Shown piece by piece: positions 8,851-18,200 of a stretch of DNA of 64,000 bases (its first letter is position 1; each line of letters starts with the position of its first letter). The stretch lies in NCBI GenBank assembly GCA_023399215.1, contig JAEWQJ010000037.1, positions 1-64,000 of the forward strand, in the 5' to 3' direction. This DNA is from Methanobacteriota archaeon (GTDB taxonomy: Archaea > Halobacteriota > Methanosarcinia > Methanosarcinales > Methanosarcinaceae). The translations under genes and the position numbers were made by a program. The notes under the pieces were generated by a model. It did no database searches, was not told the origin of the DNA, and saw only the letters and a list, made by a program, of their open reading frames with translations.

Positions 8851-9090
8851 GGTCTGGCAGGGTTTTTCCTTGTAGAGTTTTTTTCTTTTTACTGGAAATT
8901 TTTCGTTTTTTGGAAGTTTTTTACTGGAAGTGTTTTTTCTTTACTAAAAACGTTCTTCTTTAGTGGAAACGTTTCTTTCTTTACTTGATATGTTCTTCAT
9001 TTCTTGGGAACTTTCCTTTCTTTATTAGAAACTACGTATTGAAATTAAATACTTATCTCAGGTTACAGATTTAATCGTAGATTAAATCTT

Positions 9091-10335
9091 TTATTGTGTC
9101 TCATTATCGGAGGAGTCAGTCTCTGAAGTGGAATCATCGGGTTCTGTCTCATTATCCGTTGAGGGCTTTTCTTGTGTCGAAGTTGACGTACTGGAGTTAG
9201 AAACCGTTTTTTGAGACGAAGATGAAGAAGACTCCTGTACGAGTACGACTTTGGTAGCCTTAGTGCTTCCTAACTCATTTGTGGCTGTCAGGGTATAAGT
9301 CGTGGTTTTACTGGGAGATATGCTCTGACTGCCAGTTAAACCTACGGTTCCTATTCCAGGACTGATTGAGACTTTTGAAGCTCCAGATACACTCCAGGTT
9401 AAACTTGAGCTCTTCCCTTTCTCGAGAGTGTCAGGATTTGCGTTAAACGAGCCTATAGTTGGGAGCTTTTCTTGAGATGCCTGATTTTCCTGAAGTGAGG
9501 AGTCATCTTGTGATTCCTGATTTTCTGTCGATGTAGAATTATCTTCCGAGGCCTTGTTCTCCTGAAGTGACGAATCATCCTGTGATTCCTGATTTTCTGT
9601 CGATGCCGAGTTATCTTTCGATGTCGGATTTTCCTCAGTCGATGAACTCTCCTGAGATGTCAGGCTTTCTTCCGAAGACTGAAGATTTGATGTGGAATTG
9701 TTTTCGGAGGATGAAGTATTTTCCTCAACTGCAACAGTACAGTAAGCTGCATCTTCTTTCTCGCCATTTGAAGCTATAAGTTTATATGTCGTAGTGCCGG
9801 CAGGAGACACAGTAAATGTTCCGGTTGGCTCTGTAACTCCTATATCAGGCTCGATAGTAACATTCGAAACCCCGGAAACGTGCCAGTTGAGAACTGCACT
9901 CTCTCCTGACGTGATGGAATCAGGACTTGCATCAAACGAGCTGATGATAAGAGGCTCTTGAGATTCATTATTAACCGTAACCGTGCAGAGCGCTACTTTT
10001 TCCTTTCCTTTACCGGTCGCTATCAATTTATAGGTTGTAGACTCTGAAGGGGATACAGGAATGGATCCATTTGAACTTACAGGTCCTATATCAGGTTCTA
10101 TTGTAATATTGTCAGCTCCAGAAACGTCCCAGTTCAAAACAGAAGATCCTCCAGGTTCGATAATTTCCGGGCCTGCATCAAAATTGCTAATTCCGACCGC
10201 CGCTGCAGGAATAAGAGCTTTTAGAGCAATAGCTATACTCAGTATGGTACCTAATAATTTTAAAAGTTCTGGTAATGATCTCCACATCAACTTAATTTTT
10301 TCCCAGATTGAATTATTACTGTCCTCTTTGTCCAT
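9091..10335 (-). CDS. Membrane-anchored surface protein with three Ig-like repeats
   Basis: The 414-aa product has a short cytoplasmic N-terminus and one membrane helix at about 20-50 (LLGTILSIAIALKALIPAAA). Three Ig-like domains follow at about 52-122, 130-200 and 290-362. Each has the pattern FDAxP..I..G.S..LNW.VSGA..V.I.P.IG..........SP..TTTYKL.A. Ser/Asn/Glu-rich linkers separate the second and third domains and include an internal duplication of ENQESQDDSSLQEN. The C-terminal tail is acidic and Ser/Thr-rich. It is likely extracellular and possibly adhesive or S-layer associated (inference). GGAG lies about 9 nt before the ATG. Confidence 0.8.
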   Translation of the reverse strand: MDKEDSNNSIWEKIKLMWRSLPELLKLLGTILSIAIALKALIPAAAVGISNFDAGPEIIEPGGSSVLNWDVSGADNITIEPDIGPVSSNGSIPVSPSESTTYKLIATGKGKEKVALCTVTVNNESQEPLIISSFDASPDSITSGESAVLNWHVSGVSNVTIEPDIGVTEPTGTFTVSPAGTTTYKLIASNGEKEDAAYCTVAVEENTSSSENNSTSNLQSSEESLTSQESSSTEENPTSKDNSASTENQESQDDSSLQENKASEDNSTSTENQESQDDSSLQENQASQEKLPTIGSFNANPDTLEKGKSSSLTWSVSGASKVSISPGIGTVGLTGSQSISPSKTTTYTLTATNELGSTKATKVVLVQESSSSSSQKTVSNSSTSTSTQEKPSTDNETEPDDSTSETDSSDNETQ

Positions 10336-10739
10336 AATCAGACTCCGTACAACCTATAAATTAAAACAAACAACCATGTTTAGTAGGTTAAAAAACAATA
10401 TTTTTCAGGAAAGTTCACCTGAAATATTAAGTTACACATTCGATTCTTTTTTGGATCGCAATTAGGATATATCTCATAGTTTAATAATATATATATTTAT
10501 TAATTTTAAGATATATTTTCAAGAAGTTAGAAGGATAAAACTTAAGGATTAAAGCTAAGGGTTAAACTTTAGAGCTCAACTTCAGAATTTTTCAATTTAC
10601 CGCCAAATTAAATCAATGTTACATTCTTCCAAAAAGAAAGGCTGCAAGTTAAGTTACTTATATCTTCTATATAATATACTATTTATATTATTTAAAAAAC
10701 TGTTATTCTGCCGTTGATGATAAAAGGGTGTGTGGTTAT
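10336..10739. other. AT-rich divergent promoter region
   Basis: No gene is seen. The gap separates the divergently transcribed Ig-like protein gene and the first small membrane protein gene. The AT-rich stretch around 10484-10512 and TATATAATATACTATTTATA at about 10669-10688 are possible TATA elements for the rightward gene. Confidence 0.45.
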
Positions 10740-10952
10740 ATGAACTCTTACTGCAAGAAAACTCATGGAGTTCCAGCGTTGTTTTCTTTTTTCATTCCTG
10801 GTCTGGGACAGCTTGTAAAGGGGCAGGTATCCAAAGCAGCTGGCATCTGGGCAGCCCTGCTAATCAGTCTGTTTATGAGTGTCATAGGAATTGGATTTTT
10901 AATTGGAATTGTTGTCTGGATACCACAGATCTACGACGCCTATAATGTATGA
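10740..10952 (+). CDS. Small two-helix membrane protein, copy 1
   Basis: The 70-aa product shares the pattern HGVPALFSFFIPGLGQLVKG...IWAAL...G.GF...I..WI.QIYDAYN with the next gene downstream. Two hydrophobic segments flank the short basic turn after PGLGQLVKG, and the protein ends in YDAYNV. Motifs of the type PGxGQxYxG with a terminal YDAY occur in TM2-like small membrane proteins; I assign only that resemblance. The ATG is preferred over an upstream GTG on the basis of the paralogue's start. The pair arose by tandem duplication. Confidence 0.7.
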   Translation: MNSYCKKTHGVPALFSFFIPGLGQLVKGQVSKAAGIWAALLISLFMSVIGIGFLIGIVVWIPQIYDAYNV

Positions 10953-10968
10953 AAAATCAGGTTAAAAA

Positions 10969-11058
10969 ATTCATTTTATAGAATTTTTAATTCTTTTTAT
11001 AGAATGTTTATATTCCTTTTTATAAAATTTTTAATTCTTTTTATAGAATTTTTAATTC
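10969..11058. repeat. AT-rich tandem repeat, about 4 units of 20-22 bp
   Basis: Units resemble TTTTTATAGAATTTTTAATTC, with small variations, between the two paralogous membrane protein genes. Confidence 0.75.
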
Positions 11059-11188
11059 CTTTTAAAAGGTATATTTTTAGAGAGGGACTGTTTAAAAGAA
11101 AAAGATTTTTATATTAAAGGGAAAGGTCTTTTTATGTTAAACTATTTATATACACCCTCTTATTAAGCACTTAAAGAAGGTAAGTTCT

Positions 11189-11395
11189 ATGAACTATTGC
11201 AGAACACACGGAGTTCCAGCGTTGTTTTCTTTTTTTATTCCTGGTCTGGGTCAGCTTGTAAAGGGACATCTTTTCAAGGCACTGGGCATCTGGATAGCCT
11301 TCATTATCACAGGGACGATGCATATTTTCGGGGCTGGATTTTTATTATGGCCGATTATATGGGTCTGGCAGCTCTATGATGCTTATAATGCCTGA
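11189..11395 (+). CDS. Small two-helix membrane protein, copy 2
   Basis: This 68-aa paralogue of the preceding gene shares identical HGVPALFSFFIPGLGQLVKG and a matching YDAYNA end, while the second helix has diverged (IITGTMHIFGAGFLLWPIIW). AAGAAGG lies 9 nt before the ATG, and TATTTATA at about 11146 is a possible TATA element, so each copy may have its own promoter. The function is unknown. Confidence 0.75.
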   Translation: MNYCRTHGVPALFSFFIPGLGQLVKGHLFKALGIWIAFIITGTMHIFGAGFLLWPIIWVWQLYDAYNA

Positions 11396-11563
11396 ATAAA
11401 AACAGATTTGAAAACAACTTTAAAGGATAATTTTTAAAGGATAAAACGAGTGTATAGTAAGCTAAGTTACTTAGCTATACATCAAAATTTTTCTAAAATT
11501 CAGAGGATGTAGTCTTATTTTTTTCAATCATTCTCTATGAGTCAGCCTTATTTGGTTAAGTCT

Positions 11564-11673
11564 AATCTGTCTATTTTCAATTTTGCTATCAATATCTATC
11601 AAATTGATAATAATCAAAAATCTGTCTATTTTCAATTTTGCTATCAATATTTATCAAATCGATAGAATCAAAA
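11564..11673. repeat. Direct repeat, two copies with 55-bp period
   Basis: AATCTGTCTATTTTCAATTT and the following bases up to TATCAAAT are repeated almost exactly, starting at 11564 and 11619. It lies downstream of the minus-strand phosphatase gene and has no coding potential. Confidence 0.8.
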
Positions 11674-11727
11674 AAACGGCATCATTAATCCGATCTCATA
11701 TATATTCACAAACAATTTCCAAATGTA

Positions 11728-12249
11728 TCAATATCTGCGTACCATTTCCGCCTGCCATTCTGTCTCCGGCCATCCTCTGAAGCCTCTGAGCTTGTTTATA
11801 TTGTCCAGATAATTTATCACTTCATCAGCCTGAAAACCAAGATCCTTGAGCACACACCCAAGAATGGTTCCAGTTCTGCCTATACCTCCCATGCAATGGA
11901 CAACAATACCTTTTCCTGTATCCATTTCTTCTAATATTACATTAGTTGCCTTTCTTACAAACCATTCAAGTGTGTCAGGATCATATGGAAAATTACCATA
12001 ATGCAGATCTTCTAATTCTGCAGAAAAGAGAACCTTGAGAGGATAGGGGTTATAAGATACTTCAGAATCACAGAGACATACAACACTTGAGAAACCTGCA
12101 TTCTTAATTTTCTCCCAGGGCGTGTACATTCCGGGATAAGACATGCCAGCCAGAGGTACAGGTTCCTTAAGAACTACATAAAAATTCATTGGGATTCGGA
12201 TGCCTTCTATTTCAGGCATCGCCAGAGGTCTCAATAAAGAAGATGCCAT
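11728..12249 (-). CDS. Dual-specificity / tyrosine protein phosphatase
   Basis: The 173-aa product has the Cys-based phosphatase signature VVHCMGGIGRTG, with nucleophile C119 and phosphate-binding R125 (the Cx5R motif). An Asp in the preceding loop (FPYDPD, about 90) is in the right place to act as the general acid. Size and order fit archaeal DSP/PTP-like enzymes that remove phosphate from Tyr/Ser/Thr or from small phosphoesters (family knowledge). There is no signal peptide, so it is cytoplasmic. It is a lone gene with no strong ribosome binding site, so the start is uncertain. Confidence 0.9.
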   Translation of the reverse strand: MASSLLRPLAMPEIEGIRIPMNFYVVLKEPVPLAGMSYPGMYTPWEKIKNAGFSSVVCLCDSEVSYNPYPLKVLFSAELEDLHYGNFPYDPDTLEWFVRKATNVILEEMDTGKGIVVHCMGGIGRTGTILGCVLKDLGFQADEVINYLDNINKLRGFRGWPETEWQAEMVRRY

Positions 12250-12375
12250 GCTATAAGAGTATGGGGTTAGAAGATATAAACTTCATTTAAGGACAGAAGA
12301 TTTGAGGTATAAGTGTAACAGTCAAATAATCACTCAATACAAAATAATTAATTAAGTTTCTAAACAAGAAGCCGA

Positions 12376-12600
12376 TGTAGAAAAATAAGCTTGTACAGAA
12401 AAATAAGTTTATACAGAAAAATAAGTTTATACAGAAAAATAAGTTCGTACAGAAAAATAAATTTGTGTAGAAAAAGAAAAATAACCCCCACTTTTACCCA
12501 CTACTGTTTTTCACTTATCATCGTTTTTCAATTTAGGTATTTTCACTTATCATCGTTTTTCAATTTAGGCATTTTCACTTATCATCGTTTTTCAATTTAA
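12376..12600. repeat. Two adjacent tandem arrays (18 bp x about 5; 32 bp x 3)
   Basis: First comes GTACAGAAAAATAAGTTT in about five variant copies (12376-12473). Then TTTTCACTTATCATCGTTTT plus a 12-base tail is repeated three times (about 12508-12600), ending just after the stop codon of the PKD gene. Not coding. Confidence 0.85.
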
Positions 12601-12612
12601 GGTACATTTTCC

Positions 12613-13370
12613 TTATGCGACTTTGACATATCCAAATACGGATTTAGTGCCGCAGTAGGTATTGTTTTTCTCTGTTAAGGTAACTGTATATTGTCCTGAG
12701 CGGTTGTACGTGTGCACAGGATTCTCTTCTGTCGAATTCGTCCCATCTCCAAAGTTCCAGTTCCATGATGTGGGCGATCCTGTACTATTATCAGTGAAAG
12801 CGACTTCCAGTGGTGCATTTCCTGAGGTTGGAGATGCTGAAAAGTCAACTTTCTGAAGGTTTGAGTCAAGAGAATTCATGTGTAAATCGTCATTCAGAAG
12901 GTCATTGAACCAATCGTCTGAATTAACAACGTTGTTGAAGTCCTTGTTCATGAACCGTTGAACCAGTTGTCCCATAGAGTCCTGTCATTTGAGATAAAAG
13001 GCATCAAATGATTTATTTCACTGGAAATAAATGGAACATCCGACAGCCACTGATTAGTCTCATTTGAGACTATCTGAACGTTTTTGGAAGTCGAGAAGTT
13101 GGACGCATAAATATTTACACTATCCACACTCCCATTATCAGTACTGTTGTCATAATGCCATACGACTTTGCTACTGTAGACAATAGGAGAAGACTGCGAG
13201 GACGACTCGTTGATTACTGTCCCATTACTTGTCATAACCTGAGTCTGAGTAACAATTACCGAACCATTCTGGTCACTCGACGCCGATGCAACGGATAAAG
13301 CAGAAACTGAAAAGGATAAAATAAGGGCTGTTGAAGCTAAAAGTACATACAACTTTTCCCTATTTTTCAT
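12613..13370 (-). pseudogene. Secreted PKD-domain protein gene split by a frameshift
   Basis: The upstream frame (13370 to 12948, 140 aa) starts with a signal peptide (KLYVLLASTALILSFSVSALSVASA) and ends abruptly after LWDNWFNGS. The downstream frame (from 12975 to 12613) continues with FMNKDFNNVVNSDDWFNDLL and then a full PKD domain (VDFSASPTSGNAPLEVAFTD, WNWNFGDGT, HTY). The two overlap by 28 nt in a -1 relation. Joining them gives one sensible exported protein of about 245 aa. No classic slippery heptamer is present, so a one-base mutation or sequence error is more likely than programmed shifting. The alternative is two translationally coupled genes. Confidence 0.65.
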
Positions 13371-13727
13371 TTTTTATTGCCTTCTTTGTATTTCATTTAT
13401 CCTTATTTGATTGTTTTTCACGGGACTTACAGAGCTGTTGAGGGAAAAATCATAGCATTAGACTTCTAATTGTCTTGATTATAAGAATGTGACAAATTCG
13501 CTCGTGCTTTATTTTACTCCTCAAAAGTGTAAGTTCTGTAACACTAATTTCTCTTTATTTATAATTCTTTCCTGGCCGTCAATTGTACATTAATGATTAA
13601 AGGTGTGCTGAAATATCTATTTTTAAACTATATGATAAATTTTTCATTTTGATAAATGGAAGGAAAGACTGAATTGAAAAGTTAGAAAAATTTAAGTGTA
13701 GACTTCACAAGTTGCAAAAGATCTAAG

Positions 13728-13872
13728 AGGCTGTCCGACAATTACCTTCGGTAATAAAAGAATTCCTTCTTTTTTGATATAAAGGTCTTATTTGCTTTCT
13801 TGTTATCACTTTTTTATTACTACCAATAATTGTCGGACAGTCTGTTTAGGGTGGGATGGCCGCCCGCAATTT
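13728..13872. mobile_element. MITE-like element, copy 1
   Basis: AGGCTGTCCGACAATTA at the left and TAATTGTCGGACAGTCT at the right form terminal inverted repeats around about 85 bp of AT-rich DNA. The interior is nearly identical to the copy at 63174-63319. A GC-rich flank (GGGTGGGATGGCCGCCCGCA) on the right side recurs in diverged form beside copy 2, and in inverted orientation at the left of copy 3. No transposase gene is present. Confidence 0.75.
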
Positions 13873-13903
13873 AATTTGGCTTGACTAATTGCAGCTTCTT
13901 AAT

Positions 13904-15247
13904 TTAATTTCTTTTCTTTTTCATGAATAAAAATATTAATCCAAGAACCAATGCACCACTTAGGATTATTAATGGGATTATAGGATTTGCATCATATCCT
14001 CTGATGTTTTCAGTGTTGTTTGAGAATAAGTTGCTTTTCAAAGTATTTTCCTTTGAGTTCTCAAGGTAGATCCCACAATAATTGCTTGAGATGTTATTTC
14101 CAGCTAAAAAATTTTCCTTACAATCACGTAGTCCTATCCCTGTATTGCTTAGGCTAATAGTATTATTTTTCAGAATATTCCTATTAGAATCTTGTACTAA
14201 AATTCCAATATTGTTAAAAGATACATTGTTTGCAATTAAGGTATTATTGCTTAAATCATAAAGGGATATGCCTATCCGACCATTTAAACTGACATTGTTA
14301 TTCCCTAATAAATTAAAAGTTGAATTGGTCAAATGTATACCGAAATCACCGCATGAATTCGCCTCATTGCTTTCTAGCATATTCCTCATACAATTCTCCA
14401 TATAGATACCTATAAAATAATTTGCACTAAAATTATTGTCATTCAATGAATTGTAATTAGAAAAACCCATGGAAATTCCATTGTTCCCATTAAGATTCGC
14501 TTTATTCTCATTTATCACATTGTTACTGCAATTATCCATGACTATGCCAAAAAAGCTGTTGGAGCTTGCATTATTATTATGCAGAGTGTTATTTGTGGAA
14601 TTCCTAAATGAAAAGCCATAATCATTCGAACTTACTTTGTTATAGAACAAAGAATTATTGTCAGAGTTATAAAAGTAAAAGCCATTAAAATTATTCGATG
14701 AGGCAGTGTTATTGATTAATATATTAAAGTTAGAGTTATTAAGATAAATTCCGGCAAAACGGTTTGAGTTTACTTTGTTGTTCAGTACTGAATTATTGGA
14801 GGACGATTTCAAGAAGATGCCAGTACCGGTATTCACCACTGTATTATTTTCAATTATACAATCTTGGACTTCTTTCAAATATATTCCAACTTTACTAAGA
14901 TTGTCGGAACCCACAATTCTGAATCCAATTATCGTTACTGAATCAGTATTTACATATAAAAGATACTTGCTTTCGTTTTTAGCCTTTACAATAGCTCCTT
15001 TTGAATCTTTTGATTCGGAAGAAATTGTTAACTTTTTATTTATCTGAATGTTTTCCACATATATACCATTGGAAACAATTATCGAATCGCCATCTTTTGA
15101 ATTATCAATAGCTTCCTGTATTGAACTAAAATCCCCTTCTCCCGATTTAGAAACTGTAACTATACTCGGAGTTGCAATGCTAACACTCAATGAAAGGAAC
15201 TGAATCGTCAAAAAAAAGATTACCGATCTCAATATTATTGTTCTCAA
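13904..15247 (-). CDS. NosD-like right-handed beta-helix surface protein
   Basis: The 447-aa product has an N-terminal signal sequence (about 1-27). A PSIVTVSKSGEGDFSSIQEAID segment typical of pectate-lyase-like folds follows, then about 14 PbH1 repeats of roughly 24 residues rich in Asn (for example NNTLHNNNASSNSFFGI). The end is a C-terminal membrane anchor plus KKKRN. This is the CASH/NosD architecture found in archaeal cell-surface proteins (family knowledge), and its ligand is probably a carbohydrate. The start is a TTG with AAGGGGG upstream. Anchoring at the C-terminus puts the beta-helix outside the cell. Confidence 0.9.
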   Translation of the reverse strand: MRTIILRSVIFFLTIQFLSLSVSIATPSIVTVSKSGEGDFSSIQEAIDNSKDGDSIIVSNGIYVENIQINKKLTISSESKDSKGAIVKAKNESKYLLYVNTDSVTIIGFRIVGSDNLSKVGIYLKEVQDCIIENNTVVNTGTGIFLKSSSNNSVLNNKVNSNRFAGIYLNNSNFNILINNTASSNNFNGFYFYNSDNNSLFYNKVSSNDYGFSFRNSTNNTLHNNNASSNSFFGIVMDNCSNNVINENKANLNGNNGISMGFSNYNSLNDNNFSANYFIGIYMENCMRNMLESNEANSCGDFGIHLTNSTFNLLGNNNVSLNGRIGISLYDLSNNTLIANNVSFNNIGILVQDSNRNILKNNTISLSNTGIGLRDCKENFLAGNNISSNYCGIYLENSKENTLKSNLFSNNTENIRGYDANPIIPLIILSGALVLGLIFLFMKKKRN

Positions 15248-15512
15248 TTTACAACCCCCTTCTCCCCTTTCAAAGTAAGATCAATATTTTTATCAGGAAT
15301 TCATATAATATTAGGATTCCGTCGCAAGCCTTCTAAATAAAGTTTCTGACAGCCATTTCCCTTGCATTTTTATTTCAAAAGCACATAAAAATAAAAGTAT
15401 CTTATTGGAACGAAAAGCTCCTAAGATGATATCTCCAAAAATGCAATGAAAAAAATGAGGAGTATATAAGCTCTACAAGGTTCGTTCTGTCAAGAATTGG
15501 AAGGAAATGAGT

Positions 15513-16019
15513 ATGGATATAATGACAGAAATATCAATAAAAATTGCTGAGGCTACAGTTCCTGATGAAGTAGATCTAGCTCCTATTATAACTGATGCTT
15601 TTGTTCAGGGGGGAAAAGAAAAAAAAGAGCTTTTTATAAAACAGGGAGATACGAAATTAGGAGCATTCGGGCCAGTTGGAGGCATCGTACTGTTTCCATG
15701 GATTTTGCAAGGAATAGCAACAACTGCCCCTTTTATCCTTCAGATATTGAGAGCAGAACAGCTTGATAAGTACCTATCAATTATAAATGGTTTTTTAGGA
15801 GTTTGTGAGAAACTTAAAAGAAAGGAATCTACTAACCAGCTGCCTGCTCACCTTTCTACACCTTTTAACAAAATTTTGGATACATTTTCATCTGAGTTAA
15901 AAGCCACTGGTCTTCCAGAAGAACAATGTGAAAGAGTCGTCTCAAATGTTCTACTTACACTACTAAAAGACCCATCAGGTTCTTTTGTGTTTGTTGAAAA
16001 AGTCGCAGAATCTGTGTGA
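15513..16019 (+). CDS. Uncharacterised protein coupled to the M48-like protease gene
   Basis: The product is about 168 aa. I recognise no family. It starts with a polar region (MTEISIKIAEATVPDEVDLAPI), has one hydrophobic stretch (FGPVGGIVLFPWILQGIATTAPFILQIL, about 55-82) and ends with a helical polar region. The stop codon is only 4 nt before the start of the membrane protease gene, so the two are probably translated together and may act together. A TATA box (GTATATAAG) lies about 45 nt upstream. Confidence 0.7.
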   Translation: MDIMTEISIKIAEATVPDEVDLAPIITDAFVQGGKEKKELFIKQGDTKLGAFGPVGGIVLFPWILQGIATTAPFILQILRAEQLDKYLSIINGFLGVCEKLKRKESTNQLPAHLSTPFNKILDTFSSELKATGLPEEQCERVVSNVLLTLLKDPSGSFVFVEKVAESV

Positions 16020-16023
16020 TATT

Positions 16024-17415
16024 ATGTCCCATAACAAGTGCCAAGCACTCCCCCCTTGGCTCTGGGTATGGTTTATTTTATATGCTTACTTTTTCCCAAA
16101 CTTAATTAAACAATGGCAGGCATATTATGCAAATTTCTTTCTTTACAAGGACATACCTTTTGCAAGAATAGAACCTAATTTACTTTTATTGACTAATATA
16201 CTTGAATTAATTCCTTATACAGTTTTGTTATTAGGAGTCTTAACTATAATTTTTCCCAGTTTGCGCAAATATTACATTGAAAGAAAGTATCACTTAATTG
16301 AAAATTACACACGAATTCCGGCTATTGTAGAGATTGAAGAATTCCTCAAAAGGTATGCTCCAAATATTATAATCAAAGCTAACTTTACTCGTTTTATAGA
16401 TGAAAATACTTTTGTTTATCCTCTGGGATATCGCAAAACAGCTGTAGCTATACCTAGCAAATTGATCAAGTCCTGGCGTGCAGATAGATCTGGAACCGAA
16501 ACCATACTGCTTCATGAAATTGGGCATTACAGAAATGGAGACGCTCTTATTTTAGGAGCTGGCAGTTTCTTTGAAATTATAGTTAAATATTCCTTGACCA
16601 TTGTTACCCTTCTTTACATAATTCCAGAAATCCTAATAATCGCTTATGAAAATATTACTTTATCTTACAATTTTCTAGTAACCTTATTATCTACTCTAAA
16701 CACATTGAAGGATACAGGTACTCCTAATTCAGAGCTGTTAGCTTATTTTATAAAACAGGTTGAATTTCTAATTTTTACTCGAGGCCGAAATTTATTTTTA
16801 GTTACGATTCCTGGACAAATAATGATCTTAATAACTCTCCTTTTCAACACGCTATCAATATTCATTCTTCCGATCATAGGAATTTGGTGTGAAGAACTAA
16901 GTGCTGATAGATTCATGTTAATGTCAAAAAGGGATGATTTAGAAGTTTCGTTAAAAACATTGGAAAAGCTGGAAGATGAGAAATCCTTGAAAAACTGGAT
17001 CTTATCCCAAATATCTCATCCTCCAAAAAAGCTGAGACACTGGATGGCTCTTCATTCTTACGAGAAAAAAAGTCTTCTATTATTTCTCTTTCTCTTTCCT
17101 TTGGCGTATATAATCCAACTGCTTATTCTCCTGATACAAGCTCTGTCCAGTTACACGATAAGTTATTTGACAGGATACCTTAACATACAGGAAATTTTTG
17201 AAAAACTTTTCAACAACTTTATAACAGCCATGCATATAAGGTCATATTTGTGGTTATTTTTTGCAATTTTATTTTTATTATGGCCCATTATTGCAGTTTA
17301 TTGGGTAAGCTTCATCTCAGGATTACGTGAAACTTACAATTGGGAAAACTATAAGGAGTATTTATTCAGTTCAGTAGTCTTGATATTCATTTCAATTTTC
17401 TGCTATACCCTTTAA
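16024..17415 (+). CDS. Membrane-embedded M48-like zinc metalloprotease
   Basis: The 463-aa product has two N-terminal membrane segments, the zinc-binding HEIGHYRNGD at about 164-173, and later EELSADRFM, whose first Glu fits the third zinc ligand of M48 (ExxxD) proteases. Several more helices fill the C-terminal half. The arrangement resembles HtpX/Ste24 and BlaR1-like peptidases, which cleave membrane or extracytoplasmic proteins (family knowledge). I place the start at the ATG 4 nt after the preceding stop, rather than at an overlapping in-frame ATG 13 codons upstream. It forms a two-gene operon with the upstream unknown gene, which may be its partner or substrate (inference). Confidence 0.82.
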   Translation: MSHNKCQALPPWLWVWFILYAYFFPNLIKQWQAYYANFFLYKDIPFARIEPNLLLLTNILELIPYTVLLLGVLTIIFPSLRKYYIERKYHLIENYTRIPAIVEIEEFLKRYAPNIIIKANFTRFIDENTFVYPLGYRKTAVAIPSKLIKSWRADRSGTETILLHEIGHYRNGDALILGAGSFFEIIVKYSLTIVTLLYIIPEILIIAYENITLSYNFLVTLLSTLNTLKDTGTPNSELLAYFIKQVEFLIFTRGRNLFLVTIPGQIMILITLLFNTLSIFILPIIGIWCEELSADRFMLMSKRDDLEVSLKTLEKLEDEKSLKNWILSQISHPPKKLRHWMALHSYEKKSLLLFLFLFPLAYIIQLLILLIQALSSYTISYLTGYLNIQEIFEKLFNNFITAMHIRSYLWLFFAILFLLWPIIAVYWVSFISGLRETYNWENYKEYLFSSVVLIFISIFCYTL

Positions 17416-18200
17416 AGCCAAAATCAAAATTCAAACCTTTATGCTTTTGATTTTGATATCGATATTGATCAAAATCTGCCAAAATGAAAAAAATGGTAGA
17501 AATTAACAAATAAAAAGAGATATTTTCAGCCCCTTCAACCTACAGAATAAATAAGAAGGCAGTGTTTCAAATTCGCTGTAAATTTGAAGTCAAGTTTTTG
17601 CGGACTATGAAGGAAATTGATCTTCCAATATAGAATTTTCTACCCAATGGCTTGTTGAGATTTATGATTTTACAGAAAAATTGGCGCACTGTCAATAAGA
17701 ACTTTTGATTTAGAGCTACCCGAAAATTGTTGTGACCTACTATAACTCTTGCAAGTGACAGTATTCACAACTTAACTAATACTCGATATCATTACCTATT
17801 GTAGCTTATACAACATGTCATTATTGACCTTTCGGATAAGTTTTTAATTAATATGCACTCTATATATTATTTTAATGTATTATATCAGTAGTTTTATCAA
17901 CGAGCTTATCCCAAAACCTATTATATTCTAAATTATTAGTAGTTTTCAAGATCATTTTCAAACTGGCCATGTATTCAATTGACCGCTTCATATATGAGAT
18001 TCTAAAATCAAAATTTGAGTTTTGGGATAGACTTAACATTAATAGTTATACAAAAACTTCATAGGAAACATTAGCATATTTCTTTTTGCAATAATTTTAT
18101 AAAGTTATAGTACTTTCCCTCTATCCCATACCTTTTAATATTCCAAATACCGTAACTATGAAAACTTACGCATGCTAATCATCTTCAGGTGACGTTATCA
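17416..18200. other. Long non-coding gap upstream of dapL
   Basis: About 780 bp of AT-rich DNA without a frame I can defend, an RNA gene I recognise, or clear repeats. The last part must contain the dapL promoter. TATATATTATTTTAATGTAT near 17859 is AT-rich but too far upstream to assign. Confidence 0.4.

Noticed and set aside
12948..12975. Programmed -1 frameshift in the PKD gene
   Set aside because: No X-XXY-YYZ slippery heptamer or clear downstream pseudoknot is seen; mutation or error preferred.
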